Positions 45,371 through 56,078 of a stretch of 64,000 bases of DNA are shown in pieces; the stretch's first letter is position 1; every line of letters begins with the position of its first letter. Under the pieces are notes generated by a model. That model was not told the origin of the DNA, searched no databases, and was given only the letters and a program-made list of their open reading frames with translations. Source of the stretch: Oscheius sp. JU75 (taxonomy: Eukaryota; Nematoda; Chromadorea; Rhabditida; Rhabditidae); NCBI GenBank assembly GCA_037178855.1, contig JASJZC010000005.1, positions 5,456,001 to 5,520,000 on the forward strand, written 5' to 3'. Both the position numbers and the translations under genes were made by a program.

Positions 45371-47833
45371 ATGAAAGAGGTCCGTTACGACCGTCAGATT
45401 AGACTGTGGGGAGAGCATGGACAAAACAGCATCGAGTCCACCTCGGTCTGCGTACTCGGATCGTCTGCTTTAGGTAGTTACTAATCAGTTCTGCCAAACA
45501 ACTACTTTTCAGCCACGGAAATTGTAAAAAACCTCGTCTTGGCTGGTGTACATCGAATCTGTCTCGTAGACGATTCCATTGTCCAGAAGCCCGATCTCGG
45601 ACAGAACTTTTTCCTCACCGAGAGCGACTTGGGAAAGTCGCGAGCCGAATGTGCCATCGTCCATTTGAGAGTGAGTTTGGTTCTTCCTCTACTGGTCACA
45701 GTGTGATTTGTGAATCACATGTCGGCTGAAACAAGTCAGGAAACTTTTTCTTAGTCGAAATGGTTTGTGACTATTTGCAGGAAGCACAGTAGCTATAGGA
45801 AGGCAGAGAAACACAGCACAAGCTTTCCCTGATCACAGTGCTTTGTGCTGCTCTTCCCTCCCTGTTACTGATAACAGTCACAAAGTGGTTACCGCCACAA
45901 TGCATAGTGGTTTGGTTGTGACCCATATGATTTCTGCCGAATCAATTCCAACAAGAGTGGCAAACAGATCCGTGCAAGATAAAATCGAGTTAGACCGCTG
46001 AACGGAGTCATACCCGGGTTGCACGAGCAGAAAGCGTCTTCTTAGCAGTATACCAACTTGGACATAGGGCGATACCCACGGAATTTTTTTACTATGGATT
46101 TGCAGGAATTGAACCCATCGGTCGAGTGCGAGGCTTGGACGTGTTCCCAAGAAGAGCTCTGCGATTATAGCCAACTTCCTCGTCTGTGCAAGTTCTCCGT
46201 AGTCGTGGCAGCAAATCCAGCTATACAAAAGGGTGACAATGTCACAGACTTTGCTGAGAATCTTTATAACCACGGAATTCCCTTCGTTTTCGCCAGGTCT
46301 CTCTTTATTCTCGACTTAAATTCTTTAAGTTTCAGAGTATCTGGTCTTTTGGGAATGATCCGTATTTCCGTGAAGGAACATTTCATCATTGACAGCCACG
46401 AGGAAAATCCAAAGCCCGACCTACGTTTGGACAAGCCTTTCGCTGCACTTCTAAACATGGTCCAGGAATCCAAAGATACCATGGAAATGACGATCGACGA
46501 GTTGAAACACACTCCGTATATCCTACTCTTCTTCAAAGCTCTCAATGCCTACAGAAATGTGAGATCTCGATGTCTCAAACCAGTTTTTTTGATTAAGATT
46601 CTGAACGATTCGACAGCTTTTCCGCAAACGTATAGCGATCGCAAGAACTTCACCGGTTGTCTCTGGAATCTCCGTCGTCCTGATGACAAAGGCGTACTCG
46701 GTTCGGAGAATTTTGACGAAGCCAAGGCAGCTGCGCCGAGAAGTGTCCAGCCGACAAGCATTCCCAGCCCCGTTCTGGACATTCTAAAAGACCCGAAATG
46801 TCTAGACGCGAAGGAAAAAACAGCCTTCTGGCTGCTGTGCTACGGGCTGAGACGTTTCGTGGAGCGGCACGAAGTTCTCCCGCTCAGTGGATCCCTTCCC
46901 GATATGACCAGTGATACCCAAAGGTATGAGCGCCTGGCCTGTCTGGAAAAAAGAATGTTCAGATACACGCGGCTCGCCAAGATATTCCACGAAAAAGCTC
47001 AACAAGACGCCGCTGAAGTTCTCAGTTATGTTCGAGAGGCTGAGAGACAACGAGGTAGGATTTTTGTTGCACTACAAATACCGAAACGGCTTCAGAAATT
47101 CCCGAGACGGTCAGCGAGGCGGAATGCTTTCAATTCTGCAAAAAGTCTGCCCATATTCGTCTGCAGCGAGGAACATTGCTGCGCGGAGCAGACCGACTCA
47201 AGGTTGTGAGCAAGTGATTGGTATAAAAACTCTTGTATTCAGTCTCTTCTCAAAGACATTATGAATCAGGAGGAGGAGGACGCAAATCCGTCGCTCGCAA
47301 GTTGGCTCCTTCTTCTATACGCCAGCCTTCGGTTCGGACTTCAAAAACTCAGGTTTTAGGCCCTTTCCGCCGCATGAGCTGTATAAAAACAAGCTGGGCC
47401 TGCTTTTGACTCAATCTTTTGTTAAAAAAAAAGTTTGTTAATGGTTCATTTAGATTCCCCGGAGAATGTCAAAGGATGCACAATGACTTGGATTTGCTGA
47501 AACAGCGGGTTACTTGGATCATTGAGGAGAATTCAGTAGGTTCTGTTATTTTTCCTGGAAATAAAAACATTTTTTTAGGGAGATGTCAAAGAAGTAATGC
47601 GTAGAATCCCGGAGGCTGCATTTCAGGAGATTCTCCGCTTCGCCAACAGCGAACCTCATGTTATTTCCAGTCTTATTGGAGGTTGGTCCCTGTTTCTTAG
47701 ACGAAAAATACTCGATCTTCTAGGGATAACAGCCCAGGAAGTCATCAAACTGGCCACGAAGCAGTACGTTCCCCTGGACACGACCTTTCTCTACGACGGT
47801 TTCACTCAAAACAGCGCCAATTTCAAGCTTTAG
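45371..47833 (+). CDS. ula-1: ULA-1/APP-BP1 (NAE1), NEDD8-activating enzyme regulatory subunit
   Basis: It starts at the ATG at 45371 (MKEVRYDRQIRLWGEHGQ), the standard E1-family beginning. The adenylation-fold strand VCVLGSSAL-ATEIVKNLVLAGV is rebuilt across intron 1, and DDSIVQKPDLGQNFFLTESDLGKSRA follows. The later part has SFRVSGLLGMIRISVKEH and ESKPDLR-type residues of NAE1 (here ENPKPDLRLDKPF), and the C-terminus ends GGITAQEVIKLATKQYVP and LYDGFTQNSANFKL at TAG 47831-47833. The regulatory subunit pairs with the catalytic UBA3 to activate NEDD8 for cullin neddylation. Intron 2 (about 45672-46105) is unusually long (434 bp) and contains short inverted segments such as GTCACAA/TTGTGAC. 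Confidence 0.92.
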
Positions 47834-48413
47834 CCATCTTCCCTGGACTACGGTTTCCTTGTTCACTCCAATACCGGTTCTGTGACTTTGCACTGTACTT
47901 CTCTACAACTAAAAATAAAACGTCAATCTGCAGTCACTTTGACTTAGAACCCGTTCTCACTGCGGTAACTGTGCTCTGCGTCAACGGCGGCAACTTCCCG
48001 CATTTGAAGTGCCTATTTGCTGATAAAATTTTCATTTGTTAGTCTCCAGTATTGTTTTCATTCGACGTGGTTACTTTTGTTTTTGTAAGGAAAAGTAATG
48101 AAAAACTTGGCCGAAGCTCTCAAAAGGGCGCCAAGTGAGGAGCTACGAAACTTTGCTTGCGCGACCGAGACTTCTGTAAGCTCCGATTCTATTTTTTTCA
48201 ATTACATGAAATATGTTTGACCTCGTTCGAAAGTGCGTAAAAAAGTTGTGCTGGAAAAGAGCTGTAGTACCCCAAATTCGCAGATCAAAATCACCATAAC
48301 CGCAGGCTTCAAAAATCTGGTTGGCACCGAATAGTTCTCCTGTTTGCCTAGCTACCTTGTTGTGTACACTTTTTCGTTTTCCCTGTTTCTTAACCCAAAT
48401 TCCTGCTTGCAGA
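47834..48413. other. Intergenic region upstream of the polymerase alpha B subunit
   Basis: A short plus-strand frame begins with the ATG at 48099 and runs about 27 codons to a GTAAGC donor (LAEALKRAPSEELRNFACAT). It cannot be joined in frame to the next gene start and may be a stray exon or upstream ORF. Nothing else is evident. Confidence 0.3.
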
Positions 48414-50786
48414 ATGACAAAGTTCGATGTTGGACAGGTGCTGGACGCGCTGTCCGACTTTGAATACAGGGTTAGCGAAGACCCGGGCTTTGACATCAAA
48501 TGTAAGTTCATTTCTTTTTTTAGAACTACTTTTTATAGTAATCTCCATTGGCGAAACGTACGGGATCAGTGGTGAGGATCTCGCCGACACTATCATTGCC
48601 TTTGCCGTTCGGCATCACACGACTTACGTGGACCAGGTTCTTCTTCAACAACTCGAGCAGGTAATTTGCTTCGATTCTTCTATAAATGTTTTCTCTAGGA
48701 ACTGGCAAAGAAGAGAGCGGTGAAGGAGAAACACGAAGCTGCTCACAAAGCCAAGATTATTGCGCCCTACCGTCCGCCTCCAGAGTCGTACAAGGATGGC
48801 AAAGACCACGAGGAGTTTCAGGATATCAATACATTCAGCCGGAAGTACAGGGAATTTGCTCCTGTTCAGTAAGAATACCCATGTAACCTGTCCAGTCCTT
48901 CTCTAGGAATACAATGTTCCACACGGATTTCCTGCATCGGGAAGGAATCAACAGCGAAGTGACCGCCACAACTGGACAACAGTATGTGAATGCCAAACTT
49001 ACTACGGAAAAAATTGAAGTCAAACTGCTGTCGGCGTCTCCCGATCATTTCTTTGCCAATGACAAAGCAGCCAGCGTCATTGAAGGTTCGTTCATAATTA
49101 TTTACCGAAAAGTACGATATCCAGCCAAATGCGACCGAATGCGGTCGTTTTCCCAGCTCTATTTTGACGCCAATCCTCAAATCGGCGACTGGTCTCGAAC
49201 TCTTCATCCCTCCGAGGTCTTTTTTTATCATCCCTTAATGACGATGACCCCAAGTTCAGTCCACCATTTACGTCTACGGCGAAGTTGTTCGAGAGAAGAC
49301 AGACCTTTTCCACGATGGTTTGCTGCATATTCAGTTGGACAACGATGTTGGTACGATATTGCCAATAGATGTCAGCAATTTATCCAAAGTAACCGTCTTT
49401 CCAGGACAGGTAAACTCTATTTTTTTGCTGTTTACCCTCTAAAATCTAGATAGCAGCGTTTGGAGGAATTTTCACAGCGAGCGAGATCCTCGAGGCAACG
49501 GAACAGCTTTCTCTCCCTAAACTCGCTCCCATGCCGATTACAAATCCAAGATCTGGAATGCTTAAAATTGTAATGGCTGCCGGTCCGTTCACCAATTCGG
49601 AACATCTTGGCTTCGAGCCTCTTCTCACCCTTCTAGACGGAATTATCGATGACGCGGAAAATGCTCCGAACTTTTTGATTCTGGTTGGATACAATCCATT
49701 TTACTAGGACTTGAATTCTTTCAGCACGGCCCGTTTGTCGATCGTAAGAACAAGAGTCTCTTCAACAAGGATCTGAATGTCTCAGCGACGGAGGTCATGG
49801 ACAGACTGATGGCGAATATCGGGACAAAACTCACTGGGTAGGCCTTTATTATTAACTTTAAAGGATAGGTCAGGTCAGTAAGAAGACTGGACCCACCATC
49901 CGTCAAAACCGTTTGTGACCAGATCTTTATTGAATACCCAGGCAAAGGAATGAGTAACATATTGGTGTAGGATTGGTTATCTAACGCAGGCTTGCTAAAG
50001 ATTGCTAAAAAAAAAAGTGCTACATATGACAATAAAGGAACTGAGACAGGTCGATCCAATTACCGGTATTGTACCAGGGCCGAAACTTAGCCAATTCAAT
50101 CATCATGGCTTCTGGTGTAACATACGCACAGTTACAGGGTATACTGTCTCGTTTTCAGAATCCGAACCGAGGTCATTCTACAACCGTCTTCGACGAAAGA
50201 CGTCAGCTCGTTAGGATCTTTTCCGGCTCCCGCCCTGAATCTAGAAGTCAAGTTTGGGACGAAAGTGCACCTTGTTCCTGATCCGGCCGTCATCGATGTT
50301 GGCGGAATACGACTAGCTCTCACGTCTAGCGAAGTATTTTCCGTGTTTTACCTTCTATATCCAAAAAATCCAGATTGTGTCTCATCTGAGCAAGGCTGAG
50401 TTCCACAAGAGTGACGGAACTGACGCTGTAGACAGAATCACTCGTCTCTCGAATCACCTTCTCGACCAGCGTTCTCTCTACCCTCTCAGCCCGTCTCCGA
50501 TACCCATTCGTCTCTGCGACATGCTCACCGTCTCCAAACTTGATTGCGCCCCTCATCTGCTCATCGTCCCATCTCTTCTTCCCCCTTCTGTTAAGGTTTG
50601 TCTCCATTTTTGCTTGTGTTTACACCAAGTCACTAGGTTTCGGATACTACGGTCGTCTGCAATCCAGGAAGTCTGCTGCGAGCCAAGTCCGGAACCTACG
50701 TCGAAGCCCACATCAATCTGGGCAAGTTGGGCACCGAGGCTGTCAAATTTACCGAAGTCAGTCGTTTTAGGGTTCTGAGAATTTGA
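48414..50786 (+). CDS. div-1: DNA polymerase alpha subunit B (POLA2)
   Basis: The ATG at 48414 follows TTGCAG-A, a likely trans-splice acceptor. The N-terminal helical domain (MTKFDVGQVLDALSDFEYRV, GISGEDLADTIIAFAV) is followed by the tether with TFSRKYREFAPVQNTMFHTD. The OB-fold and phosphodiesterase-like core include PGQIAAFGGIF, KIVMAAGPFTNSEHLGFEP, LLDGIIDDAENAPNFLILHG-PF and NPGSLLRAKSGTYVEAHI, with TGA at 50784-50786. This subunit links primase to the polymerase and is catalytically inactive in eukaryotes. In C. elegans the gene is div-1, which affects early cleavage timing. Intron 49839-50157 is long (about 320 bp) and has no recognisable content. Confidence 0.88.
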
Positions 50787-50829
50787 GCATGTTTGTGTGA
50801 ATACGGTTTATAAAGATCTCTACATTGTC

Positions 50830-51375
50830 TCATTTCAACAGGATCGGGATTTTCGTGTTCGGGAAGCTTTTGAGGACTTCGCGGGTGAACTTCTTTCGCT
50901 CCGGGTGACCCCTGAATCATTTTTTCAGATTTTGATAAGAAGGCCAAACTCACGCAGGTTTAATGTGGATGTCTTCATTGAATCTGACAGTTTTGTGCTC
51001 CTTTTTAAAGTGACTCACAACTTTTTCCACTGTCGGAGATCCGAAGGTGCACTGGTTACACTTCCATCTAAAAAGGATTCTTGTCAGAATCCTGTTCTAG
51101 ACTCACAGATTCAGAGGATGGTGAACTGTGGCAACGTGTTCCTCTTTCGCCCTGTACATCTTCTGCTTGCTGGCTTGAACCTCGTTTCCACAGAGCTGAA
51201 AACGCCAGTTAATCGTGTGTTATCCAAGTCAACTGACCTGACAGTTCTCAGCAATTCCCTTCTTGGTCGCCGTCTTGACAACTCTGTCCGTTCTCTTCAA
51301 AAAGTCGAAGTTCTTGATCTTTGCGAATCCCACATCGGGGAAGCAGTCCCGGGCAATCTTCTCAATCTGCCTCAT
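50830..51375 (-). CDS. Small protein with two C2H2-like zinc fingers, copy B
   Basis: Four exons from the ATG at 51373-51375 (MRQIEKIARDCFPDVGFAK) to TGA at 50830-50832. An acceptor-like TTTCAG lies 13 bases before the ATG. Splicing introns of about 37-43 bp brings together CQLCGNEVQASK...EEHVATVHH and WKCNQCTFGSPTVEKVVSHF...EH, two C-x2-C...H-x4-H fingers. The C-terminal tail is basic (ERKKFTREVLKSFPNTK). The arrangement matches copy A upstream. Nucleic-acid binding is probable; no named family was recognised. A 209-codon frame on the opposite strand (50797-51426) is an antisense shadow. Confidence 0.6.
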
Positions 51376-51876
51376 TTCACTTTTGGTACTGAAATTGATG
51401 GATGCAGCAGAATACTGTATGGCTAGTTAGAAAGGATTTCTTAGTCTGTTCTATACAACCTGTCCGTCGATTCATTGTTATCGAATCGAAGTCACTATGT
51501 CCCCTTTTTTCTGTAGACCTCTAGAGGCCGATCTGCCGACTTGCTCCGTCAATCAGCCTGGTAATTCGACAAAGAGTGACTCCCAGTGATTGATAGATAC
51601 CACTTGACAAAACCTCAGACAAGACATCATTACGTTTGTCATTGAGAATTTAGCATTGAAACAATGGAGGTGAAATGTTCGATACTCTTCTCTTCTCTTC
51701 TTCGAAGCGATATCATCTTTTCAGAACATGTACTATAGTCTCTTCTGTCGCAAATTTAAAAACGCAATCCTTCGAAATTGTTCGTGATTCATATAGCGTG
51801 GTTTCTCCGAATACTCAGTCAAGCCTTTAAAGCGTTCAAACTGGGATAAGGATGTCAATAAAAAGAAACCAACTCA

Positions 51877-52453
51877 CTACTCGAAATGCGTGGCGTCGGC
51901 TGGAATCTTCTTTTGGGAGTAGTCATGTTCCTCATACAGATGTTCCTTCATCTCAACCTCCGTCTGGCTCTTGAACTCGCACTTGTGGCAATGGAAACTA
52001 AAGTTTACTAGGTTACTGTAAGAGACAGTCTTACTGATTGATTGGAACGTGCTGTAGAGCATGTCTGATCCACGTAGTCTGTCGGAATCCGTTAGAGTCC
52101 TGATAACTTTTCCCGCATTTCTGAGTATGGGTTTTTAGTTGACAGTTTTTGATTCTTACCTTGCAGACGTGACTAGTAGCCTCTCCTTTCTTTCCATTCA
52201 CAAAACTGTCGACTACCATCGAGTCGTCCTTGGGTTTCAACAAGAGATCCAGTAGCTGTGATTCGACCGTCCGGACTATAGAGACCAGACGAATCGACCG
52301 GTTCTTTTCCGGAAGAGGAATTTTACCCGGTTCCTCTTTTTCATTCGAGACTATGTCTGAAATAAACTTTTTCAGAGCAAGAGAAAGAGACTAACCATCG
52401 AGACTGTACTCCCGTAAGGCGAAATCGGGATGGAGCTTGCAGAGACGGAGCAT
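51877..52453 (-). CDS. Small protein with two C2H2-like zinc fingers, copy A
   Basis: The stop is at 51877-51879. Splicing a roughly 40-bp intron joins HVCK to KCGKSYQDSNGFRQT...HALQH, and another joins it to FHCHKCEFKSQTEVEMKEHLYEEH, giving two consecutive C2H2-like fingers as in copy B. The first in-frame ATG is at 52451-52453 (MLRLCKLHPDF). The frame stays open upstream for about 40 codons without an ATG, so an earlier exon may exist. It lies 500 bp upstream of copy B on the same strand. Probably nuclear. Identity unknown. Confidence 0.5.
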
Positions 52454-52721
52454 TTGGAGGTAGCTATGACCGAAGCCCAAGTTGAGTGGGTAGTCAAGCT
52501 CTCGGCTGGTCTTTATATCGGATAATCGAACAAAGGAAAGTGTAAATTGACCCTTGTTCTTTTACAACCTATTGCTACGAATAGCGTGGGAGAATAGCCC
52601 AATTTAGGTTGATTGGCGTGGGAATCGGATCGATAGAGGTTAATTACAGAGGCAAGGGGGTTATTTTGGGTTTTAAACTCTCGGTCAGCCAGTTTGTTCA
52701 AGCTGTGATTTCAATCTAACA

Positions 52722-53145
52722 ATGCAGTTCCATATTCCTCTCACAACTCCTCAGCACAAGAAGCTTGTCGACAGAAGGTTGTTTCTCATCTTTTTTTTAA
52801 GTGATTGTCCTCTGACCATGTTTAGGTCAGTGAACGATGAGGATTGGGTGTTTTCGTCCCATCCCACGATGTAAGTACATGCTGGAAATTCGGATAACAC
52901 AGTCTGAGCAGAGCTGAGATTGAAGAAAAATCTTTTTTTCTTTTTTTTTTTTTTTACAAAAAAAGAAACTTTCCAAGAAGACGAAGACTTTGGAGAAGAT
53001 CAAGGACTGGATTCAACACAATTCATTGGATGTAAAAAACAATGACCTAGAAATGAATTCGGGTCGATTGATCAGTAAAAAAAATTTAAATAAAAGCGAC
53101 GGCGAAAAGAAGAGTGGTTTGGATTGTGCAAAAACGGAAAAATAG
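52722..53145 (+). CDS. Possible small gene with Lys-rich last exon
   Basis: An ATG at 52722 opens MQFHIPLTTPQHKKLVDRR; a 47-bp intron leads to SVNDEDWVFSSHPT and a GTAAGT donor. A later frame (about 52965-53145) has good coding character (KDWIQHNSLDVKNNDLEMNS) and is Lys-rich up to TAG. The join between exons 2 and 3 is not clean: the obvious acceptor after a long poly-T and poly-A stretch (52930-52970) gives the wrong phase. It may be a real gene with a missed splice site or a decayed one. No family recognised. Confidence 0.3.
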
Positions 53146-53365
53146 AAAACTGCAAAAAAAGCTATAGATTTCTGTAGGCAAATTGGGCCCAAACCGCATC
53201 TCATTTCATCGTTTTGAAAAAGTGTAATGGCTTTTTTTTTTACGTATTCTGAAAATTCGAGCCGTGCGTCAAAACGCGCGATAACTTACCACGGTAGTGT
53301 TATGAGAGAGAGGCGGTTTGGGCTTTCCCAATTTACCTACAGAATTCTATTGCCCTGTTTTTTCA

Positions 53366-54061
53366 CTGTTCCGTAGGATTGGATTGGAAGTCAATCTCCG
53401 CAAGACAGTTGCGATGACCAATGCCTACGAGAGGGATCTGCTTCTATCTGGCCAACAAATCCAATTTGTCCAGCACTTCACCTGTCTTGGAAGTTCGGTT
53501 ACGTGCACCGCAGAAAACCAGGAGATATCTCGGAGAATCGGAGCTGCATGGGGTACGTTCTATCGTCATCGTCTGTTCCTTATCAAGAGGACCGTGCCGA
53601 CAAGGATGAAAAGGCGAGTCTATCTGACCTGTATCGTGCCAAGTTTGCTGTATGGCTGTGAAGTTTGGAGCCTTCGAACTGGTGAGCTGAAGAAGCTGGC
53701 AGCCGTAAAGAGACGACAGGAAAGAACAATGCTAGGCCTTACTCTTCTCGACCGCGTGAGGAACGAAGATGTTCGAAGAATGACCCAGCTCCCCGACATT
53801 CTGGACCTGGCTTGGAGGAGAAAGCTGAAGTGGGCAAGAAGAGTTGCAGCGATGGACGGAGCGAGATGGTCGAGAGCCACGACTGAATGGGTACCCCTCG
53901 ACCAGCGACGCGTCATTGGAAGGCCCCGTATGAGATGGGAGGATGATCTAAGGAGAGCATCCGAGAGGATAGGAAGAGCCCCCGCAACGTGGATGCGAGC
54001 GGCAAGATTGGACGGCGAAGAGTGGGTTCGAGCCATGGGAGCGGCAAGGGACCTAATTTAG
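53366..54061 (+). mobile_element. 5'-truncated RTE-type non-LTR retrotransposon (reverse transcriptase 3' part)
   Basis: An open frame of about 230 codons matches the end of RTE/BovB-like reverse transcriptase: GLEVNLRKTVAMTN, then the C-terminal thumb region FTCLGSSVTC, RIGAAWGTFYRHR, PSLLYGCEVWSLR and the tail with RRKLKWARRVAAMDG and GRPRMRWEDDLRRA. The palm domain with the YxDD site is missing, so the copy is dead by 5' truncation, which is usual for LINEs. The frame itself has no stops, so the insertion is young or the region is constrained. Confidence 0.8.
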
Positions 54062-54178
54062 GAAACCCCTTTGATACTGTCAAATAAAATGTAAAATATA
54101 AGCGCCAATAGCCATCACTCCATATGCCATCATGACAGCAGCGCCTTTCGAACGATGATCATCAGCTGCTCGTTGCCA

Positions 54179-55108
54179 TTAGAGACAATGAGAATCACAG
54201 CACTGTGACTCAACTTCTCTTATATCATATTCGGCAATAGAGTTCAGGTCTTCTTGTCCATGTCGTAGGTAGGCCTTTACTTTGTTGGTCACATCATCGC
54301 TGCCTTCTTCACCACACACAATGAGCCGATTGTCCAGATGAGAGAACGATAACAGAAGAGCCAGTCGGCGCGTAAAAAGCACCCATTCCTCGGATTGAAG
54401 ACCTCAGTTGTGCCCGACGGCCCGTGATTAGTCCAGCCTACATAAAATAACAAACGGAAGAACTTCTCTAGGTAGTTTGCTCATGACTACCCCGTACTCG
54501 TCAGTCCCATCGCCAGACGTGACGGAGCTGAAGATGCTTCAGTCGAGTCGTCTCCTCATGTTGTCCCACATAGTCGTCGATCACCTTCTGATCGTTTCGA
54601 CACTGGATGTTCAGACTTTCATCATTCAGAGCTTTTAGCAACTCATCTTCCGTCATCTTCTGGTATCCCGGTCATTTTGTGAAAGTTCTTTAGAAGGACG
54701 TGATCCGTGGGATTCAGGTGGAGGACGATAGAACGGAAGCGCATCGACGTCGATTCCATCCGTGATCGAGTACTGGAGGTGAGGCAATAGATCTTGACAG
54801 CTTCTTAGGCGATCCAGCTGATAGTAAGTGACCGGGGTCAACAGCTTACAGGAACGCTTCAGACTCCAGATCGGGACGTGCTCTTCGGCTACCATCTTCA
54901 TTGCGTCGATCATCTCTGTCACGATGTCCGAACAAAAAGGAATCGTCATCGAAGAACTGGTGGAATCGCGGTAGTTGTCGTGGAAGAGTGCTCGAAAGTA
55001 GCCCAACCCGGCTGCCAGATAATTGCGGAAGATAGCCAGCTGCGAACTATCAATGGCTCAAAAACCGACATCGTCGGCTGGTCCACCAGGCAGAGGCTCT
55101 TGATCCAT
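54179..55108 (-). pseudogene. Decayed BTB-BACK-kelch (KLHL-like) gene
   Basis: From the ATG at 55106-55108 the frame reads MDQEPLPGGPADDVGF and then hits TGA, before a BTB-like stretch GYFRALFHDNYRDSTSSS and a BACK-like stretch with LDRLRSCQDLLPHLQYS. Further down, DELLKALNDESLNIQCRNDQK and a kelch-like piece DNRLIVCGEEGSDDVTNK...KAY are in other frames. The pieces are in the right order for a KLHL Cullin-3 adaptor, but at least one stop and several frame changes are not explained by GT-AG introns. A spliced functional version cannot be excluded. Confidence 0.5.
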
Positions 55109-56078
55109 AAAATTGAAATAAAGGGAACTGTCTGGACGAAGGGAGCAGAGAAACTTGATCTCTTTGCAGAGTTTCCAGAAGAATCTTTGCAGAGTTTCCA
55201 GAAGCAGATTTATGCATTAAAGTTTCGTAAGACTGAAATTTTGTATAGAACAAAGAAGATAAGCTTTGGCAGCAGAGCTAAGGTTCAGAAAGATTTGCAT
55301 CATTCATTGTCGATGCCTAGTGTCACCCAGAGGGACAGGAATATCTTTCACTAGTGTACTCTCCCAGCATTAGCTTCAAATTCCAAGACGTTTCAGATCT
55401 GCTCTCACACAATGTGCGTGACAAGCAAAAATAACCAGCTAAACTGCTGAGAAACGAACTCGAACCAGTCTTGTTATCTTGAAAAGAACGACTGGTAACC
55501 TCTGACTCGATGTACCCATCTCTCTACTACTAAAGCGCAATGGCATCCGCCCGTCGGTGACCACGAGCCGACGAAGCTGTCGTAGACGGCTGGTTAAAGT
55601 TCCAAGATGTCTGTGATTATGTCGCATTGTTTGTTTGATTTTCTTTATCTATCCGTGGCCTGATAGCTGCAATACACTGGATGATCGATTCACTCACCTG
55701 ACCTCTTGGACTAAGCGATTCTGCCCAGATACTTCGTCAAGTTTTGTTACTGAATATCAAGCGAACATCAACAATACCCACCCCAAAGTTGTCAGTATAT
55801 GCTCCGTGTGGCTGATAGCAAGAGAATTATAGAACAGATTCGTCTTGATATCTTGCCTTGAGGAGAGACTCGATTCTGGAGAGCTGGTCTTCGTAGACAA
55901 GAAGCTTCGACTCGTTCATGTCAAGAAGGTAAAGGAAGGAATGTTATCAATAGGAAGGGCGAAACAGTAAAACAGGATGTTTTGAAATGGAACGCTGATT
56001 AGAAATTGAGGCAGGTCAGTGACAAAAGCTGTCAAGAAAGAGAATAGATCTTTACAGACTATGGTTTTCAGCAGCCCT
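55109..56078. other. Intergenic region
   Basis: A short direct duplication is present at about 55165-55206: TTTGCAGAGTTTCCAGAAG occurs twice, 22 bp apart. On the minus strand near 55840-55921 there is an exon-like frame (DMNESKLLVYEDQLSRIESL) with coiled-coil character that could be an extra 3' exon of the TRPM-like gene. No other gene is supported. Confidence 0.3.

Noticed and set aside
45672..46105. Long ula-1 intron as a possible tRNA or MITE
   Set aside because: Only short inverted segments were found; no T-loop or cloverleaf could be built and no terminal inverted repeats are clear.
50797..51426. 209-codon plus-strand ORF without introns
   Set aside because: The opposite strand encodes a spliced two-zinc-finger protein with consensus splice sites and matching paralogue. 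The plus-strand frame has no ATG-proximal context or motifs and is an antisense shadow.
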